From NCBI RefSeq assembly GCF_004343035.1, contig NZ_SMCQ01000001.1, positions 124,001 to 188,000 of the forward strand: a DNA stretch of 64,000 nucleotides. Reading direction: 5' to 3'. Source of the stretch: Longibaculum muris (GTDB lineage: Bacteria; Bacillota_I; Bacilli_A; Erysipelotrichales; Coprobacillaceae). Below the pieces are notes generated by a model. The model ran no database searches. It saw nothing but the letters and a program-made list of their open reading frames with translations, and was not told the origin of the DNA. Below, in pieces: positions 15,796-24,629 of the stretch (positions within the stretch are counted from its first letter, which is position 1; the number at the start of each line of letters is the position of its first letter). Both the position numbers and the translations under genes were made by a program.

Positions 15796-17064
15796 ATGGA
15801 AGAAAAGGTTTATCAAACATATGTCCAAGTATTAAAAGAAGAACTTGTCCCAGCAATGGGGTGTACAGAACCAATTGCTTTGGCATATTGTGCTAGTAAA
15901 TGTCGTGATGTTTTAGAAGATGAGGTAATCAGTGTTGAAATTAAAGTTAGTGGAAATATTGTTAAAAATGTAAAAAGTGTTATTGTTCCAAATACGGCTG
16001 GATTAAAAGGTATTGAAGCAAGTGTTGCGGCAGGAATTGTAGCTGGTAAAACAAATCAAATTTTAGAAGTTATTGCAAATGTTAATGACGAACAAAAACA
16101 ACAAATGCGTGAGTTTTTACAAAAGATTCCAATGAAAGTTATTCCTATTGAAAGTGAATGTGCATTAGATATTGCAATTCATCTTTATGGTAAAAATCAT
16201 CAGGCTATTGTTCGTATTGCAGGTTATCATACAAACATTGTTTATATGCAAAGAGATGATGAAGTTTTGTATCAATCTGGAGTTGTGGCTTCATCAGATT
16301 CATCATTGACAGATCGTAGTCTTTTAAATGTTAAAGATATTTATGAGTTTGCAAATGTAGTTAAGATTGAAGATGTGAAAGATGTTTTGCAAAGACAAAT
16401 TGATTATAATTTGGCTATTGCTAAAGAAGGATTAGAAAATAATTGGGGAGCCAATATTGGTAGTGTGATTTTAAAAACATATGGGGATGATATTAAATTC
16501 AAGGCAAAAGCTTATGCTGCTGCTGGTAGTGATGCAAGAATGAGTGGCTGCGAAATGCCAGTTATTATCAATTCAGGAAGTGGTAATCAAGGAATGACTG
16601 CTTCTTTACCAGTTATTGTCTATGCCCAAGAAGAACAAGCAACTCAAGAACAATTATATCGTGCATTAGTTGTTTCTAATTTATGTACTATTCATCAAAA
16701 GACTGGAATTGGTCGTCTATCAGCATACTGTGGAGCTGTTAGTGCAGGAATTGGAGCCGGATGTGGGATTGCTTATTTAAAAGGTGGCGATTATGAAACA
16801 ATCTGTCATACACTTGTTAATGGATTAGCGATTGTTTCTGGCATTGTTTGTGATGGTGCTAAACCATCATGTGCAGGAAAGATTGCTGCGAGTGTTGATG
16901 CCGGTATTTTAGGATACTATATGTATAAAAATGGCTATGAATTTAAAGGTGGAGATGGTATTGTTTCTAAGGGTGTAGAAAGTACCATCCGTAATATTGG
17001 TCGTCTTTCAAGAGAGGGAATGAAAGAAACGGATAAAGAAATTATTAAAATTATGTGTGATTAA
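15796..17064 (+). CDS. L-cysteine desulfidase-like protein (CyuA/UPF0597 family)
   Basis: Member of the serine-dehydratase-alpha-like UPF0597 family, whose characterised members are oxygen-sensitive [4Fe-4S] L-cysteine desulfidases giving pyruvate, ammonia and sulfide. Conserved blocks are VPAMGCTEPIALAY at the N-terminus, GSGNQGMTASLPV in the middle, and the cysteine-bearing IGAGCGIAYLKGG and GIVCDGAKPSCAGKIAAS near the C-terminus, which would hold the cluster. 422 residues is normal. The start is ATG 15796, 10 bases from AGAGG; an in-frame TTG at 15787 is too close. Stands alone between terminators. Exact substrate is inferred. Confidence 0.88.
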   Translation: MEEKVYQTYVQVLKEELVPAMGCTEPIALAYCASKCRDVLEDEVISVEIKVSGNIVKNVKSVIVPNTAGLKGIEASVAAGIVAGKTNQILEVIANVNDEQKQQMREFLQKIPMKVIPIESECALDIAIHLYGKNHQAIVRIAGYHTNIVYMQRDDEVLYQSGVVASSDSSLTDRSLLNVKDIYEFANVVKIEDVKDVLQRQIDYNLAIAKEGLENNWGANIGSVILKTYGDDIKFKAKAYAAAGSDARMSGCEMPVIINSGSGNQGMTASLPVIVYAQEEQATQEQLYRALVVSNLCTIHQKTGIGRLSAYCGAVSAGIGAGCGIAYLKGGDYETICHTLVNGLAIVSGIVCDGAKPSCAGKIAASVDAGILGYYMYKNGYEFKGGDGIVSKGVESTIRNIGRLSREGMKETDKEIIKIMCD

Positions 17065-17065
17065 T

Positions 17066-17092
17066 AAAAATACCTTGAAAAAGGTATTTTTT
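17066..17092 (+). terminator. Terminator after the cysteine desulfidase-like gene
   Basis: Eleven-bp stem AAAAATACCTT/AAGGTATTTTT with a GAAA loop. Confidence 0.85.
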
Positions 17093-17163
17093 GAATAAAT
17101 AATTGTTTTCTTTTGACACCACAGATTGAGATAAAGAAAAATAAAGAAATTTATAAATAATTA

Positions 17164-17172
17164 TGTTATAAT
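17164..17172 (+). promoter_or_regulatory. scpAB promoter, extended -10
   Basis: TGTTATAAT, an extended -10 element, 21 bases before the scpA start. A perfect TTGACA at 17113-17118 is too far upstream to pair with it. Confidence 0.6.
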
Positions 17173-17193
17173 ACGTTTCAGGAGTGTGATGAT

Positions 17194-17922
17194 ATGAGTT
17201 ATGAAGTTGTTCTTGATGAATTTCAAGGTCCGTTAGATCTTCTGTTACATTTAATTAAAGAAAAGGAAATGGATTTAGAATCATTAGAAGTTTCTGTTAT
17301 TACTGATCAATATTTAGCTTATATAGATCAAATGGATCCTGATCAATTAGAAACAATGTCTGAGTATCTTGTCATGGCAGCACAATTAATTGAAATGAAA
17401 AGTAAACTTTTATTACCTAATGAAAAAGTTGAACTTGAAGATGATTATCAAGAAGATCCAAGAGAACAATTGATTAGACGCTTAATTGAATATAAAAAAT
17501 ATAAAGACGTTTTAGATGAATTTAGAGATTGTTATGAACATCGTCAAACACTTCATACCAAGGCACCAGCATTAATGGATGATTATATTGTTGATACGAC
17601 AGAAATGATTCCTCAAGACTTAGAGGTTTATGATTTAATCAGAGCAATGCAAAAAATGTTTCAAAGAAAAGCATTGATGGCTCCTTTGGAATCAAAGATA
17701 GCCCGTGTTGAGATTTCGATTGAGGATAGAAGTGATCAAATCCGTCAGTATTTTCGATTACATAAGAATCAAAGAGTAGATTTTGAAGAATTATTTGATG
17801 AACCAAGTCGTACTTTCTTTGTTGTTACGTTTTTATCTATTTTGGTATTGGTTAATACGAATGAATTAGTTATTGAACAAGAAGGTAATTTTGAAAAAAT
17901 ATATTTAAAGGAGAGAAATTAA
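17194..17922 (+). CDS. scpA: Segregation and condensation protein A
   Basis: Kleisin subunit of the SMC-ScpAB condensin that organises and segregates the chromosome. The N-terminus YEVVLDEFQGPLDLLLHLIKEKEMDLESL is diagnostic of ScpA. The middle EYLVMAAQLIEMKSKLLLP completes the SMC-binding helical domain. The C-terminal 70 residues form the winged helix that caps the other SMC head. 242 residues is normal. Its stop shares one base with the scpB start. Confidence 0.97.
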   Translation: MSYEVVLDEFQGPLDLLLHLIKEKEMDLESLEVSVITDQYLAYIDQMDPDQLETMSEYLVMAAQLIEMKSKLLLPNEKVELEDDYQEDPREQLIRRLIEYKKYKDVLDEFRDCYEHRQTLHTKAPALMDDYIVDTTEMIPQDLEVYDLIRAMQKMFQRKALMAPLESKIARVEISIEDRSDQIRQYFRLHKNQRVDFEELFDEPSRTFFVVTFLSILVLVNTNELVIEQEGNFEKIYLKERN

Positions 17923-18503
17923 TGGAGCATAATGAGTTATTAAGTATCATTGAAGGAATGTTATTTCTTTCTGGAGATGAAGGATTAACCATTAAACAAA
18001 TCTCATCAGTTTTACAATTAAGTAAAAAAGAGACAATAGATTGTCTTGATGAATTAATACAAATTGAAAATGAAAGAGAAATTAAAGGATTTGAATTGGT
18101 GAATTTTGGTGGTGTCTATAAATTTGCAACGCTTTCTAAGCATCATGAATACTATCAGCGAATGGTAGAACAAAATGAAAATAGTTTATCTAATGCGGCT
18201 TTAGAAACACTAGCTATTATTGCTTATAATCAGCCAATTACACGTGTACATATAGAAGAAATCCGCGGTGTAGGATGTGATGCAATGATTCGTAAATTAG
18301 TGGCTAAAGCTTTGATTAAAGAAGTAGGGAGAGAAGATACCCCTGGGAAACCTATTTTATATGGGGTAACTGATGAATTTATGGATGCATTTTCATTAAC
18401 TTCATTAGATGAGTTACCTGAATTAAAGGAAATGAAAGAAAACTTTGATCAAGATGATATTTTTAATACGAAATATACAGAGGATATATCTGAGGAACAA
18501 TAG
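17922..18503 (+). CDS. scpB: Segregation and condensation protein B
   Basis: Dimeric winged-helix partner that binds the ScpA linker in condensin. Two winged-helix domains are visible: residues 1-80 (IIEGMLFLSGDEGLTIKQISSVL) and 85-160. The latter contains the hallmark LETLAIIAYNQPITRVHIEEIRGV and ends with GRPxxYG-like PGKPILYGVTDEF. 193 residues is normal. Coupled to scpA by TAATG, with a terminator overlapping its stop codon. Confidence 0.97.
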   Translation: MEHNELLSIIEGMLFLSGDEGLTIKQISSVLQLSKKETIDCLDELIQIENEREIKGFELVNFGGVYKFATLSKHHEYYQRMVEQNENSLSNAALETLAIIAYNQPITRVHIEEIRGVGCDAMIRKLVAKALIKEVGREDTPGKPILYGVTDEFMDAFSLTSLDELPELKEMKENFDQDDIFNTKYTEDISEEQ

Positions 18504-18515
18504 TTCCTTTTTTTA
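18493..18515 (+). terminator. scpAB terminator
   Basis: Six-bp stem AGGAAC/GTTCCT with an AATA loop and seven Ts, overlapping the scpB stop codon. Confidence 0.8.
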
Positions 18516-18541
18516 TTTCAAATTTTGACTTTTTATTTTTT

Positions 18542-18564
18542 AGATAGACAAATTTTGTCTATCT
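18542..18564. promoter_or_regulatory. Palindromic operator candidate of the WYL cassette
   Basis: A perfect 10-bp inverted repeat, AGATAGACAA-ATT-TTGTCTATCT. Its right arm contains the cassette -35 box. There is no T-run after it, so it is not a terminator. This is the layout expected for autorepression by the WYL regulator encoded just downstream. Confidence 0.65.
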
Positions 18565-18584
18565 TATTTATTATACTATATAAT
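18555..18584 (+). promoter_or_regulatory. Promoter of the WYL cassette
   Basis: TTGTCT at 18555-18560, an 18-base spacer and TATAAT at 18579-18584, 19 bases before the regulator start codon. Confidence 0.65.
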
Positions 18585-18603
18585 AGAGATAGGAGATAAT
18601 GTT

Positions 18604-19584
18604 ATGACAAATTTGAAACTAGATAGAGTATTAGAACTATTTTTAAGAGGATTAAGAGGGGAAAATTTATCAGCAAAAAAACTTGCTGATGAATATCATG
18701 TTTCATCTAGAAGTATTACCAGAGATATTAGTTCGTTAGAGGATTTTTTAGCTGATCATAGGGATTTGTTAGGAAATGCATATTTGGAATATAGTCATAG
18801 TGATCATACTTATCAATTGGTTTTAGATGAATTTCTTACTAATAAAGAATTACTTGCTATGATTAAATGTTTAATAGGAACAAGAGCTTTTAGTAAAGAA
18901 GAATTATTAAAAATTATAGGTAAATTAAAGAAATATACAACGGTTAATGATCGAGCAAAATTTAACAAAATAGTTAATAACGAAATCTATTGCTATAAAG
19001 AAATACATTTTGATTGTCAATCAGTTATTGATTTGATTTATGATTTAACAGAGTATATTAATACATGCCGAAAAATAACAATTACCTATAATAAAATGTC
19101 TAGAGAAACAGTGAAAAGAAAAATTTGCCCTCTTGCTATTATGTTCAGTGAATATTATTTTTACCTAATTGCATCCATAGATGGTGATGAGGAGAATGTT
19201 CCTAGATATTTTAGAATTGATAGAATAATTGGAATTGTTTGTCATCGTGAAAATTTTAGTAGAACATTAGATTTTAATGAAGGCGAACTAAGAAATTTAA
19301 GTCAGTTTATGTGGCCGGGGAAACGACAAAAAGTTGTATTTGAATTTACAGGACCATCATATCAGGCGATTCTAGATAAATTACATACTGCTAAAATATT
19401 ATCAATTCATAATGGAGTTTATACAATTGAAGCTGATGTCTATGGTGATGGTATTAAAATGTATCTTTTGTCTCAAGGTTCATGGGTGAAAGTTATTTCA
19501 CCGCAATCGTTTGTTGAAGAAATGAAGGATGAGATTAGGAAGATGAATAATTTATATGAGAAAGGTGGTGAAGAAAATGGATAG
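18604..19584 (+). CDS. WYL-domain transcriptional regulator
   Basis: A 326-residue DNA-binding regulator. Residues 1-60 form a winged helix-turn-helix (LSAKKLADEYHVSSRSITRDISSLEDFL). Residues about 140-225 form the WYL domain (SEYYFYLIASIDGD...PRYFRIDRI), thought to bind nucleic-acid or nucleotide-like ligands. Residues 235-320 form the C-terminal WCX domain (VVFEFTGPSYQAIL). The architecture matches CapW/BrxR repressors that govern anti-phage operons by binding an inverted repeat at their own promoter, and such a repeat is present at 18542-18564. It overlaps the next gene by 8 bases. Its role in defence is inference. Confidence 0.88.
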   Translation: MTNLKLDRVLELFLRGLRGENLSAKKLADEYHVSSRSITRDISSLEDFLADHRDLLGNAYLEYSHSDHTYQLVLDEFLTNKELLAMIKCLIGTRAFSKEELLKIIGKLKKYTTVNDRAKFNKIVNNEIYCYKEIHFDCQSVIDLIYDLTEYINTCRKITITYNKMSRETVKRKICPLAIMFSEYYFYLIASIDGDEENVPRYFRIDRIIGIVCHRENFSRTLDFNEGELRNLSQFMWPGKRQKVVFEFTGPSYQAILDKLHTAKILSIHNGVYTIEADVYGDGIKMYLLSQGSWVKVISPQSFVEEMKDEIRKMNNLYEKGGEENG

Positions 19585-20701
19585 GAATGGAGAACTTGAA
19601 GGGAAAATCGATGAGTTAATGTGTAATATAGAAGATAATTTAAATCAAATAGAAGAACTTGAAGAACGAGTTGATAAAGTTATTGAATATACTGATAATG
19701 TAGAAAAATATGTTAATGAATTTGATAATGAATTTGAAAATATAACAAGACTTAATAAAACTGATGTGAAATTTTTAATGCTAGCCGTTGCCCTTCAATG
19801 TGTTAGACAGTATTTTACACCACTTATGCTTGAATCATCGAGATTAAATGATAAACAGGCAGCAGAAAAGGTAAAAAAGGATAAAGAAAGTTCTGATAGA
19901 CATCATCGTCTTTATAAACCAACCTTGGAAGAAATTATTGCAAATCCAGTTCCATTTGATGCTATTTATGGAGGAAAAAAATTTGATTTAAAACTAAACG
20001 GAAATAATCATCGAGCTAAGACTTTAGGACATGATCCTATACTTGGATTAGTTTTTGGAACAGCAAATATAGCAACAAGTACAGTTACTATGTATAATTT
20101 TTCAAGTTATCATGTGAAAACTGGTCAAATATTAACTGGAGCTAAAAGAGATCAGATTACATCTCATGCAAATACTCCTAAAATATTTCTAGAAGTAGAG
20201 GATAAGTTGATATCTCAGGGGATGGATGGAAAAACGATTATGATTGCTTCATTACTTAAAGAAATTAAACATTTACAATCTGATAAGGATAGTATAATTG
20301 GGTTACATTTACCTTTTGTATCAGCTATATCACCGGATTTAGCACAAAAACTGTCAAAATATGGATTGGATTTCACAAACTTACTAAGTGTTTCAAAACA
20401 AGCAGTTGGAAGCATTTTGGTTAATTTTGTAATATCATGCTTACATGGATTATGTTTTAATGAGAAAAAGGATGATCAAGTCATATATAAATTGAAAACC
20501 AAAAAAATTATTGCCTATTCAAATTTAATAGCAACTTCAAGCAATATACTTTATGTTTTGTTTACTAAAGATTTAAAAAGAGCAGATATTGGTGGTATGA
20601 TGGTCACTTTATATGAAGTTGTATCGTGTGTAGAAATGCAAAAAAAATTAGAAGAAGAATTTATTGCGAATAAATGGTATGAAAAAATAATGGAGGTATA
20701 A
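19577..20701 (+). CDS. Unknown protein A of the WYL cassette, coiled coil plus hydrophobic helices
   Basis: I do not recognise this 374-residue protein. Residues 1-50 are a charged coiled coil (EGKIDELMCNIEDNLNQIEE). Then come several moderately hydrophobic stretches: FLMLAVALQCVRQYF, ILGLVFGTANIATSTVTMYN, AVGSILVNFVISCLHGLCF and IIAYSNLIATSSNILYVLF. A histidine-rich patch (SSDRHHRLYKP) precedes the GHDPILGLVFGTAN motif. It could be membrane-associated or a helical soluble protein. The start is ATG 19577, 8 bases after GGTGG. It overlaps the WYL gene and ends 2 bases before protein B, so the three form one operon. No catalytic motif was identified. Confidence 0.75.
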   Translation: MDRNGELEGKIDELMCNIEDNLNQIEELEERVDKVIEYTDNVEKYVNEFDNEFENITRLNKTDVKFLMLAVALQCVRQYFTPLMLESSRLNDKQAAEKVKKDKESSDRHHRLYKPTLEEIIANPVPFDAIYGGKKFDLKLNGNNHRAKTLGHDPILGLVFGTANIATSTVTMYNFSSYHVKTGQILTGAKRDQITSHANTPKIFLEVEDKLISQGMDGKTIMIASLLKEIKHLQSDKDSIIGLHLPFVSAISPDLAQKLSKYGLDFTNLLSVSKQAVGSILVNFVISCLHGLCFNEKKDDQVIYKLKTKKIIAYSNLIATSSNILYVLFTKDLKRADIGGMMVTLYEVVSCVEMQKKLEEEFIANKWYEKIMEV

Positions 20702-20703
20702 AA

Positions 20704-22704
20704 ATGAGCAAAGAAAGTGAAAGTTTTAAAAGAGGTATGGTAGCCGGAGTAAAACCTTTAAGTGAAAAATTTGAGGAGTTTAAAAATGAGTATATTAGAA
20801 TTAATAATATTACTCAAAAAAATCAATTAGATTTAGGTCGTTTGATGAATGAATTTATTAAAAAGTTGAATGAATTTGAACGAAAAGAAATATTAGGTTT
20901 ATCAAATAATAATGTATTAAGTCTTTATAATGATAATGAAAAAAGTATTCTTGTGAATACAATATATACATTAATGAATCAATCAAATGAAAGTCAAAAA
21001 AAGTATTATTCTAATCTACAAAAATCTTTAGGAATTGATAATCCTAACGAATTAACGGATAGTTCTCAAGTAGAACATATTGAATCAGATGAAAAACAAT
21101 ACGAATTCTTAATGATTATATTAGAGTTTGGATATTTACAATATCATTCTTTTGATTTTTTAGAAGATATTCACTATGCATCATTACTTTATTATATAAA
21201 ACACAGTGAAAAAGACCTGGATGAACTTAAAGTAAAAATACAAATTAAATATAATAAATTAGGTGAAGAATTTTTCTGTGATAGATTTTTGGAAAAGTAT
21301 TATGATGATTTTAATGAATCTATTGAAGATGATAAAGCAAAAGAGAAACCTTTTGATTGCTTGAAGAAAATAGTAGATGGCAGAATAGGAAAAATATGCG
21401 ATTCTAGTTATATTGTTACTGAGGAAGAAAAAATAAAAGAATTGGCTTATGATTATGGGTATCCTGCATTAAATAGTATACTTGGATGTATTCATATAAA
21501 ATTGAATAAATTGAAAATTAAAACTATAGAAGATGTTACGATTATTTTTACAACAAGGGGAATGTGGTATAGGAATAAAGGGTATTTTACTTATGTTGTA
21601 TATAAAGATATTGAAGATAGAGAATATAGCAGAATTAACAATGATGAAAAATTAAAATTGACGTTTATAGATTCTTTTAGTCAAAAGAAATTAAATATTG
21701 ATATTTCACATAAGTGTTTGTGTGAAAGTGAATTATCTATACTTTTAAAGGAACTAAAAGACAAAGTAGAAGAAAATTATGATATTGATGATAGAATACA
21801 TAATATTACTGATTATGATTTAGAAGTAAGGTTATTATTTGCTAAATTAATGATTAATTATATAAAAGAATGTAATTTACCTTATGGATATATTATGTTT
21901 GTTTTAAGTGAATTGAATTTATTGGAAAAACAGCTATTAAGAAAATGTAATCATTATTTTGAAGATAATTTACAAAGTGATGATCAATTAATAGAACAAA
22001 TTACTCAGTTAGTTGATGAAAATTCTAAAGCTTCAGTTTTTACAGCTTTTATGCAAATGTGTATTTTTGTTGCCTATCTAGAAGATAAAGCTTTGAAAAA
22101 TGAAAAGCTTGATTATATTAATAGATTAGGAAATAAATTGGAATTTGATAATGATATGATGGCAACGATTCATAATTGTTCATCCTTATTATTAAAAATT
22201 GTTTATGATGAAATATCATTAAAAGATTATATAAAAATTGCTTCAAAATTGCATGAAAATATTGAAAAATCATATATCTCTCTTGAGGTAATATTAGGTT
22301 ATAAGGAAGCATATTTTTTAAAACAATTAATCCTACATGATTCATTAACTAATGATATAAAAAACGATATTCAAAAAGAACTTGGGGTTAATCTAGATTT
22401 TAATTATGATAATCCTCTAAATACTGTTTCTTCAAGTATTGTTAACACAAGCAAAAATCATCCTATTGTAACAGGGGTTACAATAGGTCTTAATCCTGTT
22501 TCTTTTATTGTATTAACAAGTTGTATCGTATTACAAAGTGTAAATTTTATGCAACATATGTTCTCGTTAGCAAATAAAAATCTTATAAAGAAGGGGCTTA
22601 TAGATTACTATAAGAAATCAATAGATAGATATGTTCAATTTGATTCGCTGTTAGATTATAAAAGTATATCTAAATTACTAAAATTAAAAGATAGCTTTAA
22701 ATGA
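20704..22704 (+). CDS. Unknown protein B of the WYL cassette, large, one C-terminal hydrophobic hairpin
   Basis: A 666-residue protein I do not recognise. It is rich in Lys, Glu, Asp, Asn and Ile and looks largely helical. A hydrophobic stretch near residues 580-610 (GVTIGLNPVSFIVLTSCIVL) could insert in or touch the membrane. A middle segment (IIFTTRGMWYRNKGYFTYVVYKDI) looks like beta strands. No Walker, nuclease or protease motif was seen. Codon use is more AT-rich (many ATA, AGA, AAA) than flanking housekeeping genes, suggesting transfer. It begins with AGGAGT-like TGGAGGT upstream and ends at a strong terminator. Confidence 0.75.
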   Translation: MSKESESFKRGMVAGVKPLSEKFEEFKNEYIRINNITQKNQLDLGRLMNEFIKKLNEFERKEILGLSNNNVLSLYNDNEKSILVNTIYTLMNQSNESQKKYYSNLQKSLGIDNPNELTDSSQVEHIESDEKQYEFLMIILEFGYLQYHSFDFLEDIHYASLLYYIKHSEKDLDELKVKIQIKYNKLGEEFFCDRFLEKYYDDFNESIEDDKAKEKPFDCLKKIVDGRIGKICDSSYIVTEEEKIKELAYDYGYPALNSILGCIHIKLNKLKIKTIEDVTIIFTTRGMWYRNKGYFTYVVYKDIEDREYSRINNDEKLKLTFIDSFSQKKLNIDISHKCLCESELSILLKELKDKVEENYDIDDRIHNITDYDLEVRLLFAKLMINYIKECNLPYGYIMFVLSELNLLEKQLLRKCNHYFEDNLQSDDQLIEQITQLVDENSKASVFTAFMQMCIFVAYLEDKALKNEKLDYINRLGNKLEFDNDMMATIHNCSSLLLKIVYDEISLKDYIKIASKLHENIEKSYISLEVILGYKEAYFLKQLILHDSLTNDIKNDIQKELGVNLDFNYDNPLNTVSSSIVNTSKNHPIVTGVTIGLNPVSFIVLTSCIVLQSVNFMQHMFSLANKNLIKKGLIDYYKKSIDRYVQFDSLLDYKSISKLLKLKDSFK

Positions 22705-22720
22705 AATTATAATTAAATAA

Positions 22721-22759
22721 AAAACAATGGAATAATTATGATAAATCCATTGTTTTTTT
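22721..22759 (+). terminator. Terminator of the WYL cassette
   Basis: Eleven-bp stem AAAACAATGGA/TCCATTGTTTT with a 14-base loop and a T-run; it closes the three-gene unit. Confidence 0.82.
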
Positions 22760-22835
22760 ATTGGGTCTCTAAATTTCCGCGGGGTTTGTAAAAACGAGTC
22801 AATGAACAAGGGAGAATAAGATGTTTGAATTTTAT

Positions 22836-22864
22836 TTGACATCGTAGTTAGTCTATGCTAACAT
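22836..22864 (+). promoter_or_regulatory. Promoter of the ABC-ygbA-DUF454 operon
   Basis: Perfect TTGACA at 22836-22841, 17-base spacer, TAACAT at 22859-22864. The spacer holds the first palindromic operator. Confidence 0.7.
22847..22862. promoter_or_regulatory. Operator copy 1, GTTAG-N6-CTAAC
   Basis: Inverted repeat GTTAG-TCTATG-CTAAC lying between the -35 and -10 boxes. It matches copy 2 in both half-sites and spacing, so binding would block RNA polymerase. Confidence 0.6.
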
Positions 22865-22879
22865 ATGCAACTGTGATAA

Positions 22880-22895
22880 GTTAGTTTTAACTAAC
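22880..22895. promoter_or_regulatory. Operator copy 2, GTTAG-N6-CTAAC
   Basis: GTTAG-TTTTAA-CTAAC, centred 33 bp (about three helical turns) after copy 1 and just before the ribosome site of the first ABC gene. Confidence 0.6.
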
Positions 22896-22910
22896 CGAAA
22901 GGAGGATGCG

Positions 22911-24629
22911 ATGTTTGATAAAAGATTATTGAGAGCAGTTCCTAAGACAAAAACGTTTGTGATGAAACAAGTGATGAGTCAATGGATTGCTTTATTAATG
23001 AATATTGTTTTTACAATAATGATTTGTTTTCTTTTTACTTTTTTGTTAGAAAAGCGATTAGAAATGAAACATCTGATATATGTTGGAATGATTATGATTG
23101 TCATTTTAAGTATTCGAGCTAAAGCTTTGAAGAAAGCAATTCTTTTTTCTTTTGAAGGAGCAAATCTTGTGAAAAAGATTTTAAGACAGCGTCTTTTTGA
23201 AAAGGTTTTAAGTTTAGGAAATCATTATCATGAGGCTGTATCAACAAGTGAATTAGTACAGTTATCAGTTGAAGGAATTAATCAATTAGAAACTTATTTT
23301 GCGTTATATTTACCTCAATTGTTTTATAGTGTTTTAGCCCCAATAACACTGTTTATTGTCATTTCGTTTTTTGATATCAAAAGTGCTTTTATCCTTTTTC
23401 TATGTGTTCCATTGATACCTTTATCCATTATTTGTGTACAGAAGTTTGCTAAGAAATTACTTTCAAAGTATTGGAATAGTTATACAACACTAGGAGATAG
23501 TTTTTTAGAAAACTTACAAGGCTTAACAACTTTTAAAATCTATCAAAGTGATGGATTTAAGCAACGACAAATGTATCAAGAAGCTCAAAATTTTAGAAAA
23601 GTGACAATGCGTGTATTAATTATGCAATTGAATAGTATCAGTATTATGGATATTGTGGCTTATGGTGGAGCTGGTTTAGGAAGTTATATGGGGATAAGTC
23701 ATTATATGAATGAAAGTATTAGTTTATTTGGAGCTTTATTAATTATTTTACTGTCATTTGAATTTTTTATTCCCCTTCGTCAATTAGGTTCATTTTTTCA
23801 TATCGCGATGAATGGGATGGCAGCCAGTGATAAAATTTTTAAAATATTGGATATTGAAAATAAACATCAAGGAAAAGAAATGTTAAAACAAGATTTATTA
23901 AATATAGAATTTTCCCATTTATCTTTTCAATATGATAAACGACCTATTTTAAAAGACATATCTTTTAAAATCCAAGCTGGACAATTTATTGGTATTGTTG
24001 GTGAAAGTGGTTCAGGGAAAAGTACAATTGCAAAATTAGTTATGGGAAATTATCAGCATTATGATGGATCTTTATTGATTCAAAATCAAGAAAGATACGA
24101 TATTGCGGATACATCATTTTTAAAAAGAGTCATGTATATAACCCATGAACCCATGATATTCAAAGGTACACTAAGAGATAATCTTGATTTTTATCATCAG
24201 TATAGGGATGAAGAATTATATTTAGCTTTAAAGAAAGTTTCTTTAAATCAATATTTTAAACAGTTAGAAGGATTGGACACATTGATACTTGAAGCAGGAA
24301 GTAATTTATCTGGTGGACAAAGACAACGCATCAATTTAGCTAGAGCTCTTTTGGCTGATAGTGAGATTTATATTTTTGATGAGGCAACGAGTCAAATTGA
24401 TGTTGAAAGTGAAGAAAATATTATTGCAATTATCAAAGAATTGGCACGTACAAAAACCATTATTATGATTACTCATCGTTTAAGTACAGTGACTGATTGT
24501 GATGAAATATTAGTCATGCAAAAAGGACAATTGATTGAAAGAGGTAAACATCAAAAATTAATGCTAGAAAATGGTGTTTATCAAAAACTCTTTTATCAAC
24601 AAAAAGAATTGGAGGCATATCAAGGATGA
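22911..24629 (+). CDS. ABC transporter, fused permease-ATPase, CydD-like half
   Basis: Half-transporter of 572 residues. Residues 1-320 contain six membrane helices (type-1 exporter fold), and residues 335-570 the ATPase. Walker A is GESGSGKST, the signature is LSGGQRQRINLARAL, Walker B is YIFDEATS, and the switch His is in MITHRLSTV. Domain style and pairing with a second half resemble CydD/CydC, which exports cysteine and glutathione for cytochrome bd assembly; cydAB are not in the window, so the substrate is open. It starts after AAAGGAGG and overlaps the next gene by 4 bases. Controlled by the twin operators upstream. Confidence 0.85.
   Translation: MFDKRLLRAVPKTKTFVMKQVMSQWIALLMNIVFTIMICFLFTFLLEKRLEMKHLIYVGMIMIVILSIRAKALKKAILFSFEGANLVKKILRQRLFEKVLSLGNHYHEAVSTSELVQLSVEGINQLETYFALYLPQLFYSVLAPITLFIVISFFDIKSAFILFLCVPLIPLSIICVQKFAKKLLSKYWNSYTTLGDSFLENLQGLTTFKIYQSDGFKQRQMYQEAQNFRKVTMRVLIMQLNSISIMDIVAYGGAGLGSYMGISHYMNESISLFGALLIILLSFEFFIPLRQLGSFFHIAMNGMAASDKIFKILDIENKHQGKEMLKQDLLNIEFSHLSFQYDKRPILKDISFKIQAGQFIGIVGESGSGKSTIAKLVMGNYQHYDGSLLIQNQERYDIADTSFLKRVMYITHEPMIFKGTLRDNLDFYHQYRDEELYLALKKVSLNQYFKQLEGLDTLILEAGSNLSGGQRQRINLARALLADSEIYIFDEATSQIDVESEENIIAIIKELARTKTIIMITHRLSTVTDCDEILVMQKGQLIERGKHQKLMLENGVYQKLFYQQKELEAYQG

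Noticed and set aside
22760..22800. Small GC-rich patch (CCGCGGGG) after the WYL cassette terminator
   Set aside because: No repeat partner, structure or gene was found; could be a boundary scar, but there is no evidence.
22821..22847. Possible 8-residue leader peptide (ATG at 22821) before the ABC operon
   Set aside because: It has a GGGAG upstream, but it overlaps the -35 box and so lies before the transcript start; most likely chance.
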